Below are positions 41,964 through 50,148 of a DNA stretch of 64,000 nucleotides, in pieces (position 1 is the stretch's first letter; the number at the start of each line of letters is the position of its first letter). This stretch comes from Falsiroseomonas tokyonensis. GTDB taxonomy: Bacteria; Pseudomonadota; Alphaproteobacteria; Acetobacterales; Acetobacteraceae. Under the pieces are notes generated by a model. That model saw nothing but the letters and a program-made list of their open reading frames with translations, was not told where the DNA came from and made no database searches. The stretch covers positions 124,001-188,000 of the forward strand of contig NZ_JAFNJS010000005.1 of NCBI RefSeq assembly GCF_019024325.1, written 5' to 3'. The position numbers and the translations under genes are program-made.

Positions 41964-41978
41964 GCATACGATCCATGC
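41964..41978. promoter_or_regulatory. Inverted repeat GCAT-N7-ATGC upstream of the urt promoter
   Basis: GCAT and ATGC arms are separated by seven bases, the same geometry as an NtrC box (GCAC-N7-GTGC) but with T/A instead of C/G at the inner arm base. Its centre is only about 40 bases before the predicted urt start, closer than usual for NtrC. It could bind another regulator or be coincidental. Confidence 0.25.
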
Positions 41979-42114
41979 GCGGCTGCGCCTCCATTCCGGA
42001 AGCACAACTCTTTCGGCCTGCCGCTGAATTGGGCTTTCCCTGCCCATTCCTCGCGGAAGCCGCATCCGGATTGGGCAGCAGCGTAACGACTGGCCGAGCC
42101 GCACGGCGCGTGCC

Positions 42115-42951
42115 ATGTCTTGCGCGATGCTTCCCCAATCGGCCGCCGCGCCGCACCACCAACGCGCCCGCGGGCGCGTCGAACTCGACCTTGTCGCTGC
42201 AGCCGGCGGCGCCCGGATCGCGCATCTGTACCAGTCCGCGCCGCTGCGCCTGCTGTTTCCGGATTCCGATCCGGAGGAGCCGAAGCAGGCGGCGCTGGTC
42301 AACGTCGCGGGCGGGCTGGCAGGGGGCGACAGCCTCGATTCGGTGCTGAGGCTTGGCCCCAATGCGCGCTTCACGGCCACCACGCCGGCGGCCGAGAAAA
42401 TCTATCGCAGCCTCGGTCCGCGCACGGATATCGCGACAGGCCTGGAGGTGGCCGAGGGCGCCACCTTCGAATGGCTGCCGCAGGAGACGATTCTCTTCGA
42501 CGGCGCCCGCCTGCACCGGCGGCTGGACATCACCCTGGCCGCCGGCGCCCGGCTGCTGGCGGCGGAGATGTTGGTGCTCGGCCGCGCCGCGCGGGGCGAG
42601 GTGTTTCGCCAGGGGGTGCTGCGTGACCGCTGGCAGATCCGGCGCGAGGGGCGGCTGCTCTGGGTGGATGCGCTGCGGCTGGAGCCGGAGGCGCTGGGCC
42701 ACCGCTTCACGCTCGATGGCGCCGGCGCGATGGCCACGCTGGTGCTGGCCATGCCGGAAGCCGCGGCGCATCGCGACCTGGCGCGTGATCTGGCGGAAGG
42801 CGGCGCGGGGCTGGTCGCGCCGGGGCTGCTGGTGGCACGCTGGCTGGGCGAGGCGGGGCCGGTGCGCCGGGGCCTCGGCGCCGCCATCCGCGCGCTGCGG
42901 GCAGCGGCGCTGGGCCTGCCGGCGCAGCTGCCGCGGCTCTGGCGCACGTGA
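42115..42951 (+). CDS. ureD: Urease accessory protein UreD
   Basis: Scaffold chaperone (278 aa) that with UreF and UreG loads nickel into urease. Family segments: HLYQSAPLRLLFPDSD, ALVNVAGGLAGGDSLDSVL, TPAAEKIYRSLG and LPQETILFDGARLHRRLDI. The start is either ATG 42115 or ATG 42127; neither has a clear Shine-Dalgarno. It opens the rightward urease operon, divergent from urtA. Confidence 0.92.
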   Translation: MSCAMLPQSAAAPHHQRARGRVELDLVAAAGGARIAHLYQSAPLRLLFPDSDPEEPKQAALVNVAGGLAGGDSLDSVLRLGPNARFTATTPAAEKIYRSLGPRTDIATGLEVAEGATFEWLPQETILFDGARLHRRLDITLAAGARLLAAEMLVLGRAARGEVFRQGVLRDRWQIRREGRLLWVDALRLEPEALGHRFTLDGAGAMATLVLAMPEAAAHRDLARDLAEGGAGLVAPGLLVARWLGEAGPVRRGLGAAIRALRAAALGLPAQLPRLWRT

Positions 42952-42953
42952 GG

Positions 42954-42969
42954 TGGCATGGGCCATGCT
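42954..42969 (+). promoter_or_regulatory. Weak sigma-54-like site in the ureD-ureA gap
   Basis: TGGCATGGGCCATGCT keeps the invariant GG and GC at the ten-base spacing and most of the TGGCA-N6-TGC frame. The implied start (near 42980) would leave only about 12 bases before the ureA ATG, just enough for the GAGGTG ribosome site. It may be an internal promoter or chance. Confidence 0.28.
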
Positions 42970-42991
42970 TGGCAGGGATGAGAGGTGACGC

Positions 42992-43294
42992 ATGAACCTG
43001 ACGCCGCGTGAAAAGGACAAGCTGCTGGTCGCCATGGCGGCCACCGTCGCACGCCGGCGGCTGGAACGTGGCGTGAAGCTGAACCATCCGGAGGCGGTGG
43101 CCCTGATCACCGACTATGTGGTGGAAGGCGCCCGCGACGGCCGCAGCGTGGCCGAGCTGATGCGCGACGGCGCCACGGTGGTGACGCGGGACCAGGTGAT
43201 GGAGGGCATCGCCGAAATGATTCACGAAATCCAGGTGGAAGCGACCTTCCCCGACGGCACCAAGCTGGTGACCGTGCACGAGCCCATCCGATGA
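42992..43294 (+). CDS. ureA: Urease gamma subunit
   Basis: Smallest structural subunit (100 aa) of the heterotrimeric urease. It begins [20 protein letters not shown] and contains [20 protein letters not shown] and [20 protein letters not shown], all highly conserved. GAGGTG lies five bases before the ATG. The stop overlaps ureB (ATGA). Confidence 0.97.
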   Translation: MNLTPREKDKLLVAMAATVARRRLERGVKLNHPEAVALITDYVVEGARDGRSVAELMRDGATVVTRDQVMEGIAEMIHEIQVEATFPDGTKLVTVHEPIR

Positions 43295-43596
43295 TCCCGG
43301 GCGAGCTGTTCCCCGCCAGCGGCGAGATCGAACTGAACGCCGGCCGCCCCTCGACCGAGATCGAGGTGGCGAATACAGGCGACCGCCCCATCCAGGTCGG
43401 CAGCCACTACCACTTCGCCGAAACCAACCCGGCGCTGCGCTTCGATCGCGCGGCCGCGCATGGCCAGCGCCTCGACATCCCCGCAGGCACGGCCGTCCGT
43501 TTCGAGCCGGGGCAGGCGCGCAGCGTGCGTCTGGTGCCCTATGCCGGCGATCGCATCGTGCACGGCTTCCGTGGCGAGACGGAGGGGAAGCTCTGA
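43291..43596 (+). CDS. ureB: Urease beta subunit
   Basis: Beta subunit (101 aa), beginning [20 protein letters not shown] and containing the conserved [20 protein letters not shown] and [20 protein letters not shown]. Its stop overlaps the ureC ATG by one base (TGATG). Separate gamma and beta genes are typical of bacterial ureases other than Helicobacter. Confidence 0.97.
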   Translation: MIPGELFPASGEIELNAGRPSTEIEVANTGDRPIQVGSHYHFAETNPALRFDRAAAHGQRLDIPAGTAVRFEPGQARSVRLVPYAGDRIVHGFRGETEGKL

Positions 43597-45305
43597 TGCC
43601 CGCGAAGCTGTCCCGCCGCGCCTATGCCGGCATGTATGGCCCGACCACCGGCGACCGCCTGCGCCTGGCGGACACCGACCTGGTGATCGAGGTCGAGTGC
43701 GACCTGACCACCTATGGCGAGGAGGTGAAGTTCGGCGGCGGCAAGGTCATTCGGGATGGCATGGGCCAGTCGCAGGTGACTCGGGAAAATGGCGCTGTCG
43801 ATACCGTCATCACCAATGCGCTGATCGTCGATCACGGCGGCATCTACAAGGCGGATGTCGGCCTGAAGGACGGGCTGATCCACAGCATCGGCAAGGCGGG
43901 CAATCCGGATACGCAGCCTGGCGTCACCATCATCATCGGCCCGGGCACGGAAGTGCTGGCCGGGGAGGGTCGCATCCTGACGGCGGGCGGCATCGACCCG
44001 CATATCCACTTCATCTGCCCGCAGCAGATCGAGGAGGCGCTGGTCTCCGGCGTCACCACCATGTTCGGCGGCGGCACCGGCCCGGCCCATGGCACCCTCG
44101 CCACCACCTCGACGCCAGGGCCGTGGCATCTGGCCCGCATGCTGCAGGCTGCCGAATCCTTTCCGATGAATCTGGGCTTCCTCGGCAAGGGCAATGCGGC
44201 GCTGCCGGCGGCACTGGAGGAGCAGATCCGCGGCGGCGCCTGTGGCCTGAAACTGCATGAGGATTGGGGCACCACGCCCAAGGCAATCGACACCTGCCTG
44301 AAGGTGGCCGATGCCTTCGACATCCAGGTCGCCATCCATTCGGACACGCTGAACGAAAGCGGCTTCGTCGAGGACACCATCCGCGCCATCGGCGGCCGCG
44401 CCATTCAGGCGTTCCACACGGAAGGCGCCGGCGGCGGGCACGCGCCCGACATCCTGCGGGTCATCGGCGAGCCGAATTTCCTGCCGTCCTCGACCAATCC
44501 GACGATGCCCTATACGCGCAACACGGTGGATGAGCATCTCGACATGCTCATGGTGTGCCATCACCTGGACCCGCGCATTCCGGAAGACGTCGCCTTCGCC
44601 GAAAGCCGCATCCGCAAGGAGACGATCGCGGCCGAGGACATTCTGCACGACCTGGGCGCCATCAGCATGATGTCCTCCGACAGCCAGGCGATGGGCCGCG
44701 TGGGGGAGGTCATCATCCGCACCTGGCAGACCGCGCATAAGATGAAGCAGCAGCGCGGCCGGCTGCCCGGCGAGACCGGCGACAACGACAATCTGCGCGT
44801 GCGCCGCTACATCGCGAAGTACACGATCAACCCGGCCATCGCGCAGGGCATCGCGACGCATGTCGGCAGCATCACCGTGGGCAAGCTGGCGGACCTGGTG
44901 CTGTGGTCGCCGGCCTTCTTCGGCGTGAAGCCGGACTACGTGCTGAAGTGCGGCACCATCGCCATGGCGCCGATGGGCGATCCCAATGCCTCCATTCCCA
45001 CGCCGCAGCCGATCCATTACCGCCCCATGTTCGGCGCCTATGGCCGCGCCAGGACGCTGTCCTCCGTCACCTTCACCAGCCAGGCAGCGCTCGATTCCGG
45101 TATCGCCGAAAGGCTCGGCCTGCAGCGCCCCATGCTGGCCGTGACGAATACCCGCAACATCAGCAAGCGCGACATGGTGCTGAATGACGCGCTGCCGCGG
45201 ATCGAGGTGGATGCCGAGACCTATGAGGTTCGCGCCGATGGCGAGTTGCTGGTCTGCGAGCCCGCCACCGTGCTGCCGATGGCGCAGCGCTACTTCCTGT
45301 TCTGA
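43596..45305 (+). CDS. ureC: Urease alpha (catalytic) subunit
   Basis: Catalytic subunit (569 aa), hydrolysing urea to ammonia and carbamate at a dinickel site. The nickel ligands and carbamylated lysine are visible: [19 protein letters not shown] (His pair), [15 protein letters not shown] (Lys), [15 protein letters not shown] (His) and the active-site flap [18 protein letters not shown]. Start [20 protein letters not shown] is canonical. The protein is full length with no disrupted motif. Confidence 0.98.
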   Translation: MPAKLSRRAYAGMYGPTTGDRLRLADTDLVIEVECDLTTYGEEVKFGGGKVIRDGMGQSQVTRENGAVDTVITNALIVDHGGIYKADVGLKDGLIHSIGKAGNPDTQPGVTIIIGPGTEVLAGEGRILTAGGIDPHIHFICPQQIEEALVSGVTTMFGGGTGPAHGTLATTSTPGPWHLARMLQAAESFPMNLGFLGKGNAALPAALEEQIRGGACGLKLHEDWGTTPKAIDTCLKVADAFDIQVAIHSDTLNESGFVEDTIRAIGGRAIQAFHTEGAGGGHAPDILRVIGEPNFLPSSTNPTMPYTRNTVDEHLDMLMVCHHLDPRIPEDVAFAESRIRKETIAAEDILHDLGAISMMSSDSQAMGRVGEVIIRTWQTAHKMKQQRGRLPGETGDNDNLRVRRYIAKYTINPAIAQGIATHVGSITVGKLADLVLWSPAFFGVKPDYVLKCGTIAMAPMGDPNASIPTPQPIHYRPMFGAYGRARTLSSVTFTSQAALDSGIAERLGLQRPMLAVTNTRNISKRDMVLNDALPRIEVDAETYEVRADGELLVCEPATVLPMAQRYFLF

Positions 45306-45313
45306 GAGAGCCC

Positions 45314-45829
45314 ATGCCGCAAGCCCGCGCCATCGCCGTCCACCCCGCCGGAACCTGGCCGGAAGGTGCGGCCAAGGACAGCGTCACCGTCGACTTCGAT
45401 GACCGCTTCCGCCGCCGCAAGGTCTATCTGACCGATGGCGGCGGCAGCTTCCTGCTCGACCTGCCCGAGGCCACCGTGATGCGGGAGGGTGACGGCCTGC
45501 AGCTGGAGGACGGCGGCTTCATCCGCTTGCGCGCGGCACCGGAGGACCTGGTTTCCGTCACCGCCGCCACGCCCGCGCTGCTGCTGCGCCTCGCCTGGCA
45601 TCTCGGCAACCGACACCTGCCCACGGAGCTGGATGGCGACCGCATCCTGATTCGCCACGACCACGTCATCATCCGCATGCTCGAAGGTCTCGGTGCCACG
45701 CTGCAGAAGGTGCGCGCGCCCTTCAATCCGGAGGGCGGCGCCTATGGCGAGCACAATCGCCTGCCGGCGCATCCGCACGGCCATCACCACCATCACGGCG
45801 ACGATGACCATCACCACCACGGCCACTGA
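45314..45829 (+). CDS. ureE: Urease accessory nickel chaperone UreE with His-rich tail
   Basis: Nickel-delivery chaperone (171 aa). The conserved body includes VTVDFDDRFRRRKVYLTDGG and RIRHDHV-like sequence ILIRHDHVIIRMLEGLGA. The C-terminal 19 residues ([19 protein letters not shown]) form a histidine-rich metal-binding tail. The last 26 bases overlap the start of ureF in another frame. Confidence 0.93.
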   Translation: MPQARAIAVHPAGTWPEGAAKDSVTVDFDDRFRRRKVYLTDGGGSFLLDLPEATVMREGDGLQLEDGGFIRLRAAPEDLVSVTAATPALLLRLAWHLGNRHLPTELDGDRILIRHDHVIIRMLEGLGATLQKVRAPFNPEGGAYGEHNRLPAHPHGHHHHHGDDDHHHHGH

Positions 45830-46508
45830 CCTGCCCGCGCTGGCGCGGCTGCTGGCCTGGCTGTCGCCGGCCTATCCGACCGGCGCCTTCAGCTACAGCC
45901 ACGGGCTGGAGATGGCGGTGGAGGAAGGCGCCGTGACGGATCGCGCCGGGCTGGTCGCCTATGCGGAGGCCGCGCTCGCCCATGGCGCCGGCGCCGTGGA
46001 TGGCGGCTTGTTCGCACTGTCCTGGCGCGCCGCCGCGGCGGGCGATGCCGCGGCGCTGGATGCACTGACAGAACTCGCCGCGGCCATGCGTGGCACGGCG
46101 GAGTTGGCGCTGGAGGCTACGCAGCCCGGAGGCGCTTTTGCGCTGGCCACCAATGCCGCCTGGCCGAACGGGGAGTTTGCTGCCTTTACCGCGCGGCATC
46201 CGGGCCGCCTGACGCATGCGGTGGCTTTCGGCGCCGCCGCCGGCTTCCACGCCATGCCGCTGCGCGAGTCCTGCTTCGCCTGGCTAACCGCCTTTGCCGC
46301 CAACCTGGTCTCGGCCGGCGTGCGGCTTGTGCCGCTGGGTCAGACGGATGGCCAGATCGCCACCGCCGCCCTGCTGCCCGCCATCCAGGCCGCGACGGAT
46401 GCCGCGCTGGCCGTGACTGATGCGGAGGAGATCGGCGGAGCGGCGCCCATCATCGACCTGTTTTCCCTGCGCCACGAGACGCAATACACGAGGCTCTTCC
46501 GCTCATGA
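45804..46508 (+). CDS. ureF: Urease accessory protein UreF
   Basis: Accessory protein (234 aa) controlling GTP-dependent nickel insertion. The body starts [20 protein letters not shown], followed by [14 protein letters not shown], typical of UreF. I choose ATG 45804, which falls inside the histidine-tail codons of ureE and gives a short leader [12 protein letters not shown]; no separate ribosome site is evident, so expression is probably coupled to ureE. An upstream in-frame ATG at 45744 would add an improbable leader. The stop overlaps ureG (ATGA). Confidence 0.9.
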   Translation: MTITTTATDLPALARLLAWLSPAYPTGAFSYSHGLEMAVEEGAVTDRAGLVAYAEAALAHGAGAVDGGLFALSWRAAAAGDAAALDALTELAAAMRGTAELALEATQPGGAFALATNAAWPNGEFAAFTARHPGRLTHAVAFGAAAGFHAMPLRESCFAWLTAFAANLVSAGVRLVPLGQTDGQIATAALLPAIQAATDAALAVTDAEEIGGAAPIIDLFSLRHETQYTRLFRS

Positions 46509-47113
46509 GTAACGGCCCTTTCCGCATCGGCATCGGCGGCCCCGTGGGCTCCGGCAAGACCGCGCTGGTCGATCGCCTCTGCAAGGCGATGCGGGAGACG
46601 CATGACGTCGCCGCCATCACCAACGACATCTACACCAAGGAAGATGCCGAGTTCCTGACGCGCAGCGGCGCCCTGGCGCCGGAGCGCATCATGGGCGTGG
46701 AGACCGGTGGCTGCCCGCATACCGCGATCCGCGAGGATGCCTCCATCAACCTCGCCGCCGTCGCCGAGATGTCCGCGCGATTCCCGTCGCTGCAGCTGCT
46801 GTTCATCGAATCCGGCGGCGACAACCTGGCCGCGACCTTCAGCCCGGAGCTGGCGGATCTGACGATCTACGTCATCGATGTCTCGGCGGGCGACAAGATC
46901 CCGCGCAAGGGCGGTCCGGGCATCACGCGCTCCGACCTGCTCGTCATCAACAAGACCGATCTCGCGCCGCTGGTGGGCGCCGACCTCTCCGTCATGGACC
47001 GCGACGCGCAGAAGATGCGCGGCGCGCGGCCTTTCATGTTCACCAACCTGAAGGAGAACAGGGGCGTGTCCGAGATCGCCTCCTTCATCCTGAAATCCGG
47101 AGGAATTGCCTGA
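46505..47113 (+). CDS. ureG: Urease accessory GTPase UreG
   Basis: SIMIBI GTPase (202 aa) driving nickel insertion. Motifs: P-loop [29 protein letters not shown], the metal-binding CPH in [33 protein letters not shown] and the guanine-specificity [11 protein letters not shown]. Length is standard. Its stop overlaps the next ATG by one base. Confidence 0.97.
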   Translation: MSNGPFRIGIGGPVGSGKTALVDRLCKAMRETHDVAAITNDIYTKEDAEFLTRSGALAPERIMGVETGGCPHTAIREDASINLAAVAEMSARFPSLQLLFIESGGDNLAATFSPELADLTIYVIDVSAGDKIPRKGGPGITRSDLLVINKTDLAPLVGADLSVMDRDAQKMRGARPFMFTNLKENRGVSEIASFILKSGGIA

Positions 47114-47700
47114 TGCGCCGTCTTCTCACCCTCGCTGCCCTGCTCGCGCCGATGCCGGCGCTGGCGCATGAAGGCGGCGCGCATGTGCACGGCTTCATGG
47201 CCGGCTTCGTCCATCCTATCGGCGGGCTGGATCATGTGCTGGCGATGGTCGCGGTCGGCCTCTGGGCCGGGCTGCTCGGCGGCCGCGCCCTTTGGGCGCT
47301 GCCGGCCGGCTTCCTCGCCCTTTGGGCGCTGCCGGCCGGCTTCCTCGCCGCCATGACACTGGGTTTCGGGCTCGGCGCAGCGGGCCTCGGCCTGCCGATG
47401 GTGGAGGCGGGCATCCTCGCCTCCGTCATCATTCTGGGCGCGCTGGTGGCCGCTTCCGCCCGCGTCTCTCTGGCGCTGGCTGTGCCGCTGGTCGCGCTCT
47501 TCGGGCTGCTGCACGGGCATGCCCATGGCACGGAACTCGCCGGCGCCGGGGCCTTCCCCTATGCCGCGGGCTTCCTGATCGCCACGGCGCTGCTGCACGG
47601 CCTCGGCGTGTTCGGCGCGCTGGCCATCACCAACCGCGTGGTGGTGCGGCTGGCCGGTGGCGCCATGGCGGCGCTGATGCTGGCCGTCGCGGCCATCTGA
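47113..47700 (+). CDS. HupE/UreJ family membrane protein (putative nickel permease)
   Basis: Small membrane protein (195 aa) with a signal sequence ([18 protein letters not shown]) and the diagnostic HupE/UreJ histidines in HEGGAHVHGFMAGFVHPIGG, then LDHVLAMVAVGLWAG. It is thought to import nickel for urease or hydrogenase. About six helices follow. An exact 30-bp tandem duplication doubles the segment ALWALPAGFL within the second helix region, lengthening that hydrophobic stretch by ten residues. It closes the urease operon. Confidence 0.9.
   Translation: MRRLLTLAALLAPMPALAHEGGAHVHGFMAGFVHPIGGLDHVLAMVAVGLWAGLLGGRALWALPAGFLALWALPAGFLAAMTLGFGLGAAGLGLPMVEAGILASVIILGALVAASARVSLALAVPLVALFGLLHGHAHGTELAGAGAFPYAAGFLIATALLHGLGVFGALAITNRVVVRLAGGAMAALMLAVAAI
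47287..47346 (+). repeat. Perfect 30-bp tandem duplication inside the HupE/UreJ gene
   Basis: Two identical 30-base units (47287-47316 and 47317-47346) lie head to tail and keep the reading frame, encoding the same ten residues twice. Complete identity of the copies suggests a recent slippage or an assembly artefact. Confidence 0.9.
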
Positions 47701-47704
47701 TCCT

Positions 47705-48913
47705 TCAGCTTCCGGCGCGTGTCGTATCGCGCGCGCCGGAGGCCCGGGCATCGAAGGCTTCCGGCACGTCCTTGCCGGCATCGACAAAAGCCTTGCGCAG
47801 CGCTTCCACATTCGGGCTGAAGATCGTCTTGCGGTTGGCCACCGCCCATTCATGCGAGCCGCGCACCGTCTCCAGCGATTGCTGGAAGCGCGGCATCACC
47901 CAGCGGGCAAAGAGCTCGTAGCTGCGCCAGGTCTGTTCGCGGTTCGCCCAGTCATGCGCGCGGAACAGGAAGCCGCCGAAGCCGCCCTCGCTGGCTTCCA
48001 CGAGCCGCTCGATGCCGCGCGCCACCGTCTCCGGCGAGCCCACCAGCGTGGTGCCGGCCTTCACGCCATCCGTCAGCGGGTCCTGCGAACGGCCAGGCGG
48101 GCGGCCCAGCGCATCCTCGAAATAGGTCACGGTCTCCAGCCGCTCGCCGACGCGCACTTCCTCCAGCGCGCGTTCGTCGGTCTCCGCCACATGCACGTTC
48201 ATCACCAGGCGCCAATCGGCGCGCCGCACGGTCTTGCCATGCGCGGCGGCAGCCTCCTCGGCGATCTTCCACTGGCCCGGCAGCGCGGAGGGTCCGCCCG
48301 GCATGCCCGCGCCGAGCGAGAGGATTCCGACGCCGTGCTTGCCGGCCACGGCCGGGCCTGCGGGGGTGAGGGTGCTCGCCACTGCAATCGGGAAATGCGG
48401 GTCGCTGTACGGCTTCAGATGCAGCCGCGCCTCATGCATCTCGAACCAGTCGGTCTTGCGCGTCACCGGCCCGTCGCAGGCCAGCAGCGCCATGATCGCC
48501 TCCAGCGCCTCATCCATGCGCCGGCGCTGCGTCTCCGGCGCGATGCCGAGCATATAGGCGTCGGAGACCAGCGCGCCCGGCCCGCAGCCCAGCATCGCCC
48601 GGCCGCGCGTCATGTGATCCAGCTGCACGAAGCGCTGCGCCACCAGGAAGGGATGGTGATAGGGCAGGGAGGTGACGCCGGAGCCGAGCCGGATGGTTTT
48701 CGTGCGCTCCGCCGCCGCGGCGATGATCAGCTCCGGCGAGGCGATGGTCTCCCACCCCGCGGAGTGGTGCTCGCCGATCCAGGCCTCGTCATAGCCGAGG
48801 CGGTCCAGCAGCTCGAGCATCTCGATGTCGCGAGAGATGGCGAGGGTGGGGTTGTCCCCCAGCCGGTGGAACGGCGCCAGGAAGATGCCGAACTGCATGC
48901 CACGCTTCGCCAT
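47705..48913 (-). CDS. LLM-class flavin-dependent oxidoreductase
   Basis: Luciferase-like monooxygenase (402 aa) of the bacterial luciferase/limonene 1,2-monooxygenase-like group. Visible: MQFGIFLAPFHRLGDNPTLA, GYDEAWIGEHHSAGWE, IRLGSGVTSLPYHHPFLVAQ and LDHMTRGRAMLGCGPGALV. ATG 48913 is used; the ATG at 48898 is an alternative. It ends four bases from the convergent HupE gene. The substrate is unknown and no flavin reductase adjoins it. Confidence 0.86.
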   Translation of the reverse strand: MAKRGMQFGIFLAPFHRLGDNPTLAISRDIEMLELLDRLGYDEAWIGEHHSAGWETIASPELIIAAAAERTKTIRLGSGVTSLPYHHPFLVAQRFVQLDHMTRGRAMLGCGPGALVSDAYMLGIAPETQRRRMDEALEAIMALLACDGPVTRKTDWFEMHEARLHLKPYSDPHFPIAVASTLTPAGPAVAGKHGVGILSLGAGMPGGPSALPGQWKIAEEAAAAHGKTVRRADWRLVMNVHVAETDERALEEVRVGERLETVTYFEDALGRPPGRSQDPLTDGVKAGTTLVGSPETVARGIERLVEASEGGFGGFLFRAHDWANREQTWRSYELFARWVMPRFQQSLETVRGSHEWAVANRKTIFSPNVEALRKAFVDAGKDVPEAFDARASGARDTTRAGS

Positions 48914-48972
48914 GGTCGCCTGCCCCGATCGCTTTGAATGCAGCTTCGGACAGAAGCGGCGCGCTGCCAAGC

Positions 48973-50148
48973 TCAGGCGGCTTCGCCGGCCACCCAGCCG
49001 CTGGACCAGGCCCATTGGAAATTGTAGCCGCCGAGCCAGCCCGTCACATCCACCGCCTCTCCCACCACGAAGAGGCCGGGCACGTCCTTGGCCTCCATGG
49101 TTTGGGACGACAGCCCGGCTGTGTCGATGCCGCCCAGCGTAACCTCCGCCTTGGCATAGCCCTCGTCGCCAAGGGGCTCCAGCCGCCAGGCTTTCAGCAA
49201 GGCGCCGAGCGCCTTCAGCGGGGCGTCGCCCACCTCGCCGATGACGCGCGGCGGCAGGTGCAGCGCGGCCATGGCCTGCGCCAGTCGCGAAGGGAGAAAC
49301 TCGCCCAGGATGGTCCTGGGCTCCGCCTTCGGCCGCGTTCGCTTGCCGGCCAGCAGCAGCGCGGTGGCGTCGCGGTCCGGCAGAAGGTCGAGGGTGATGG
49401 CCTGGCCCGGCTGCCAATAGGAGGAGGCCTGCAGGATCGCGGGGCCGGACAGGCCGCGATGGGTAAACAGCAGCGCCTCCCGGAAAGCCGCCCTGCCCGC
49501 CTTGGCGATGGAGTCCAGCGCGACGCCGGATAGCGGCTGCATCAGGGCCAGCGCCTCACCGCCGAAGGTCAGCGGCACCAGGCCGGGGCGCGGCGCCACC
49601 AGCTTCAGGCCAAAGCGGCGTGCGACGTCATGGGCGAAGCCCGTCGCACCCATTTTGGGAATGGAGAGACCGCCGGTGGCCAGCACCAGGCTGTCCGCGG
49701 TGAAGCCGCCGCGGTCGGTCGTGATGCGGAAGCGGTCGTCGCGCGACACCTCGGTGATGCGGTGCGACAGGCGGAGGTCGACGCCCGCGGCCGTGCATTC
49801 CGCCAGCAGCATGGCGACGATGGCGCGCGCGGAGCCGTCGCAGAACAATTGCCCCAGCGTCTTCTCGTGAAAGGGGATGCCGTGCTTGCGCACCAGCGCC
49901 ACAAAATCGTGCTGCGTATAGCGAGCCAGGGCAGACCGCGCGAAATGCCGATTGGCGGACAGGAACCGCTCCGGCACGCAGCCGGTATTGGTGAAATTGC
50001 AGCGCCCGCCGCCGCTGATAAGAATCTTCTTCCCCGCCGCCTCCGCATGATCCAGCAGCAGCACGCGCCGCCCGCGCTGGCCCGCGCGCATGGCGGCGAA
50101 CAGGCCGGCGGCGCCGGCGCCCAGCACCACCACATCGAAATGCGTCAT
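48973..50148 (-). CDS. NAD(P)/FAD-dependent oxidoreductase, BaiN/HI0933 family
   Basis: Flavoprotein (391 aa) beginning VVVLGAGAAGLFAAMRAGQR, with the family signature KKILISGGGRCNFTN and the C-terminal TGWLGGYNFQWAWSSGWVAG. Members are widespread and mostly uncharacterised; BaiN in gut bacteria reduces bile-acid intermediates, but the general role in other bacteria is unclear. The ATG overlaps the upstream stop by one base (TGATG), so it is co-translated with another FAD enzyme. Confidence 0.9.
   Translation of the reverse strand: MTHFDVVVLGAGAAGLFAAMRAGQRGRRVLLLDHAEAAGKKILISGGGRCNFTNTGCVPERFLSANRHFARSALARYTQHDFVALVRKHGIPFHEKTLGQLFCDGSARAIVAMLLAECTAAGVDLRLSHRITEVSRDDRFRITTDRGGFTADSLVLATGGLSIPKMGATGFAHDVARRFGLKLVAPRPGLVPLTFGGEALALMQPLSGVALDSIAKAGRAAFREALLFTHRGLSGPAILQASSYWQPGQAITLDLLPDRDATALLLAGKRTRPKAEPRTILGEFLPSRLAQAMAALHLPPRVIGEVGDAPLKALGALLKAWRLEPLGDEGYAKAEVTLGGIDTAGLSSQTMEAKDVPGLFVVGEAVDVTGWLGGYNFQWAWSSGWVAGEAA

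Noticed and set aside
42101-42113. GCAC-N5-GTGC repeat before ureD as an NtrC box
   Set aside because: The spacer is five bases, whereas the NtrC consensus has seven; it also abuts the ureD start codon.
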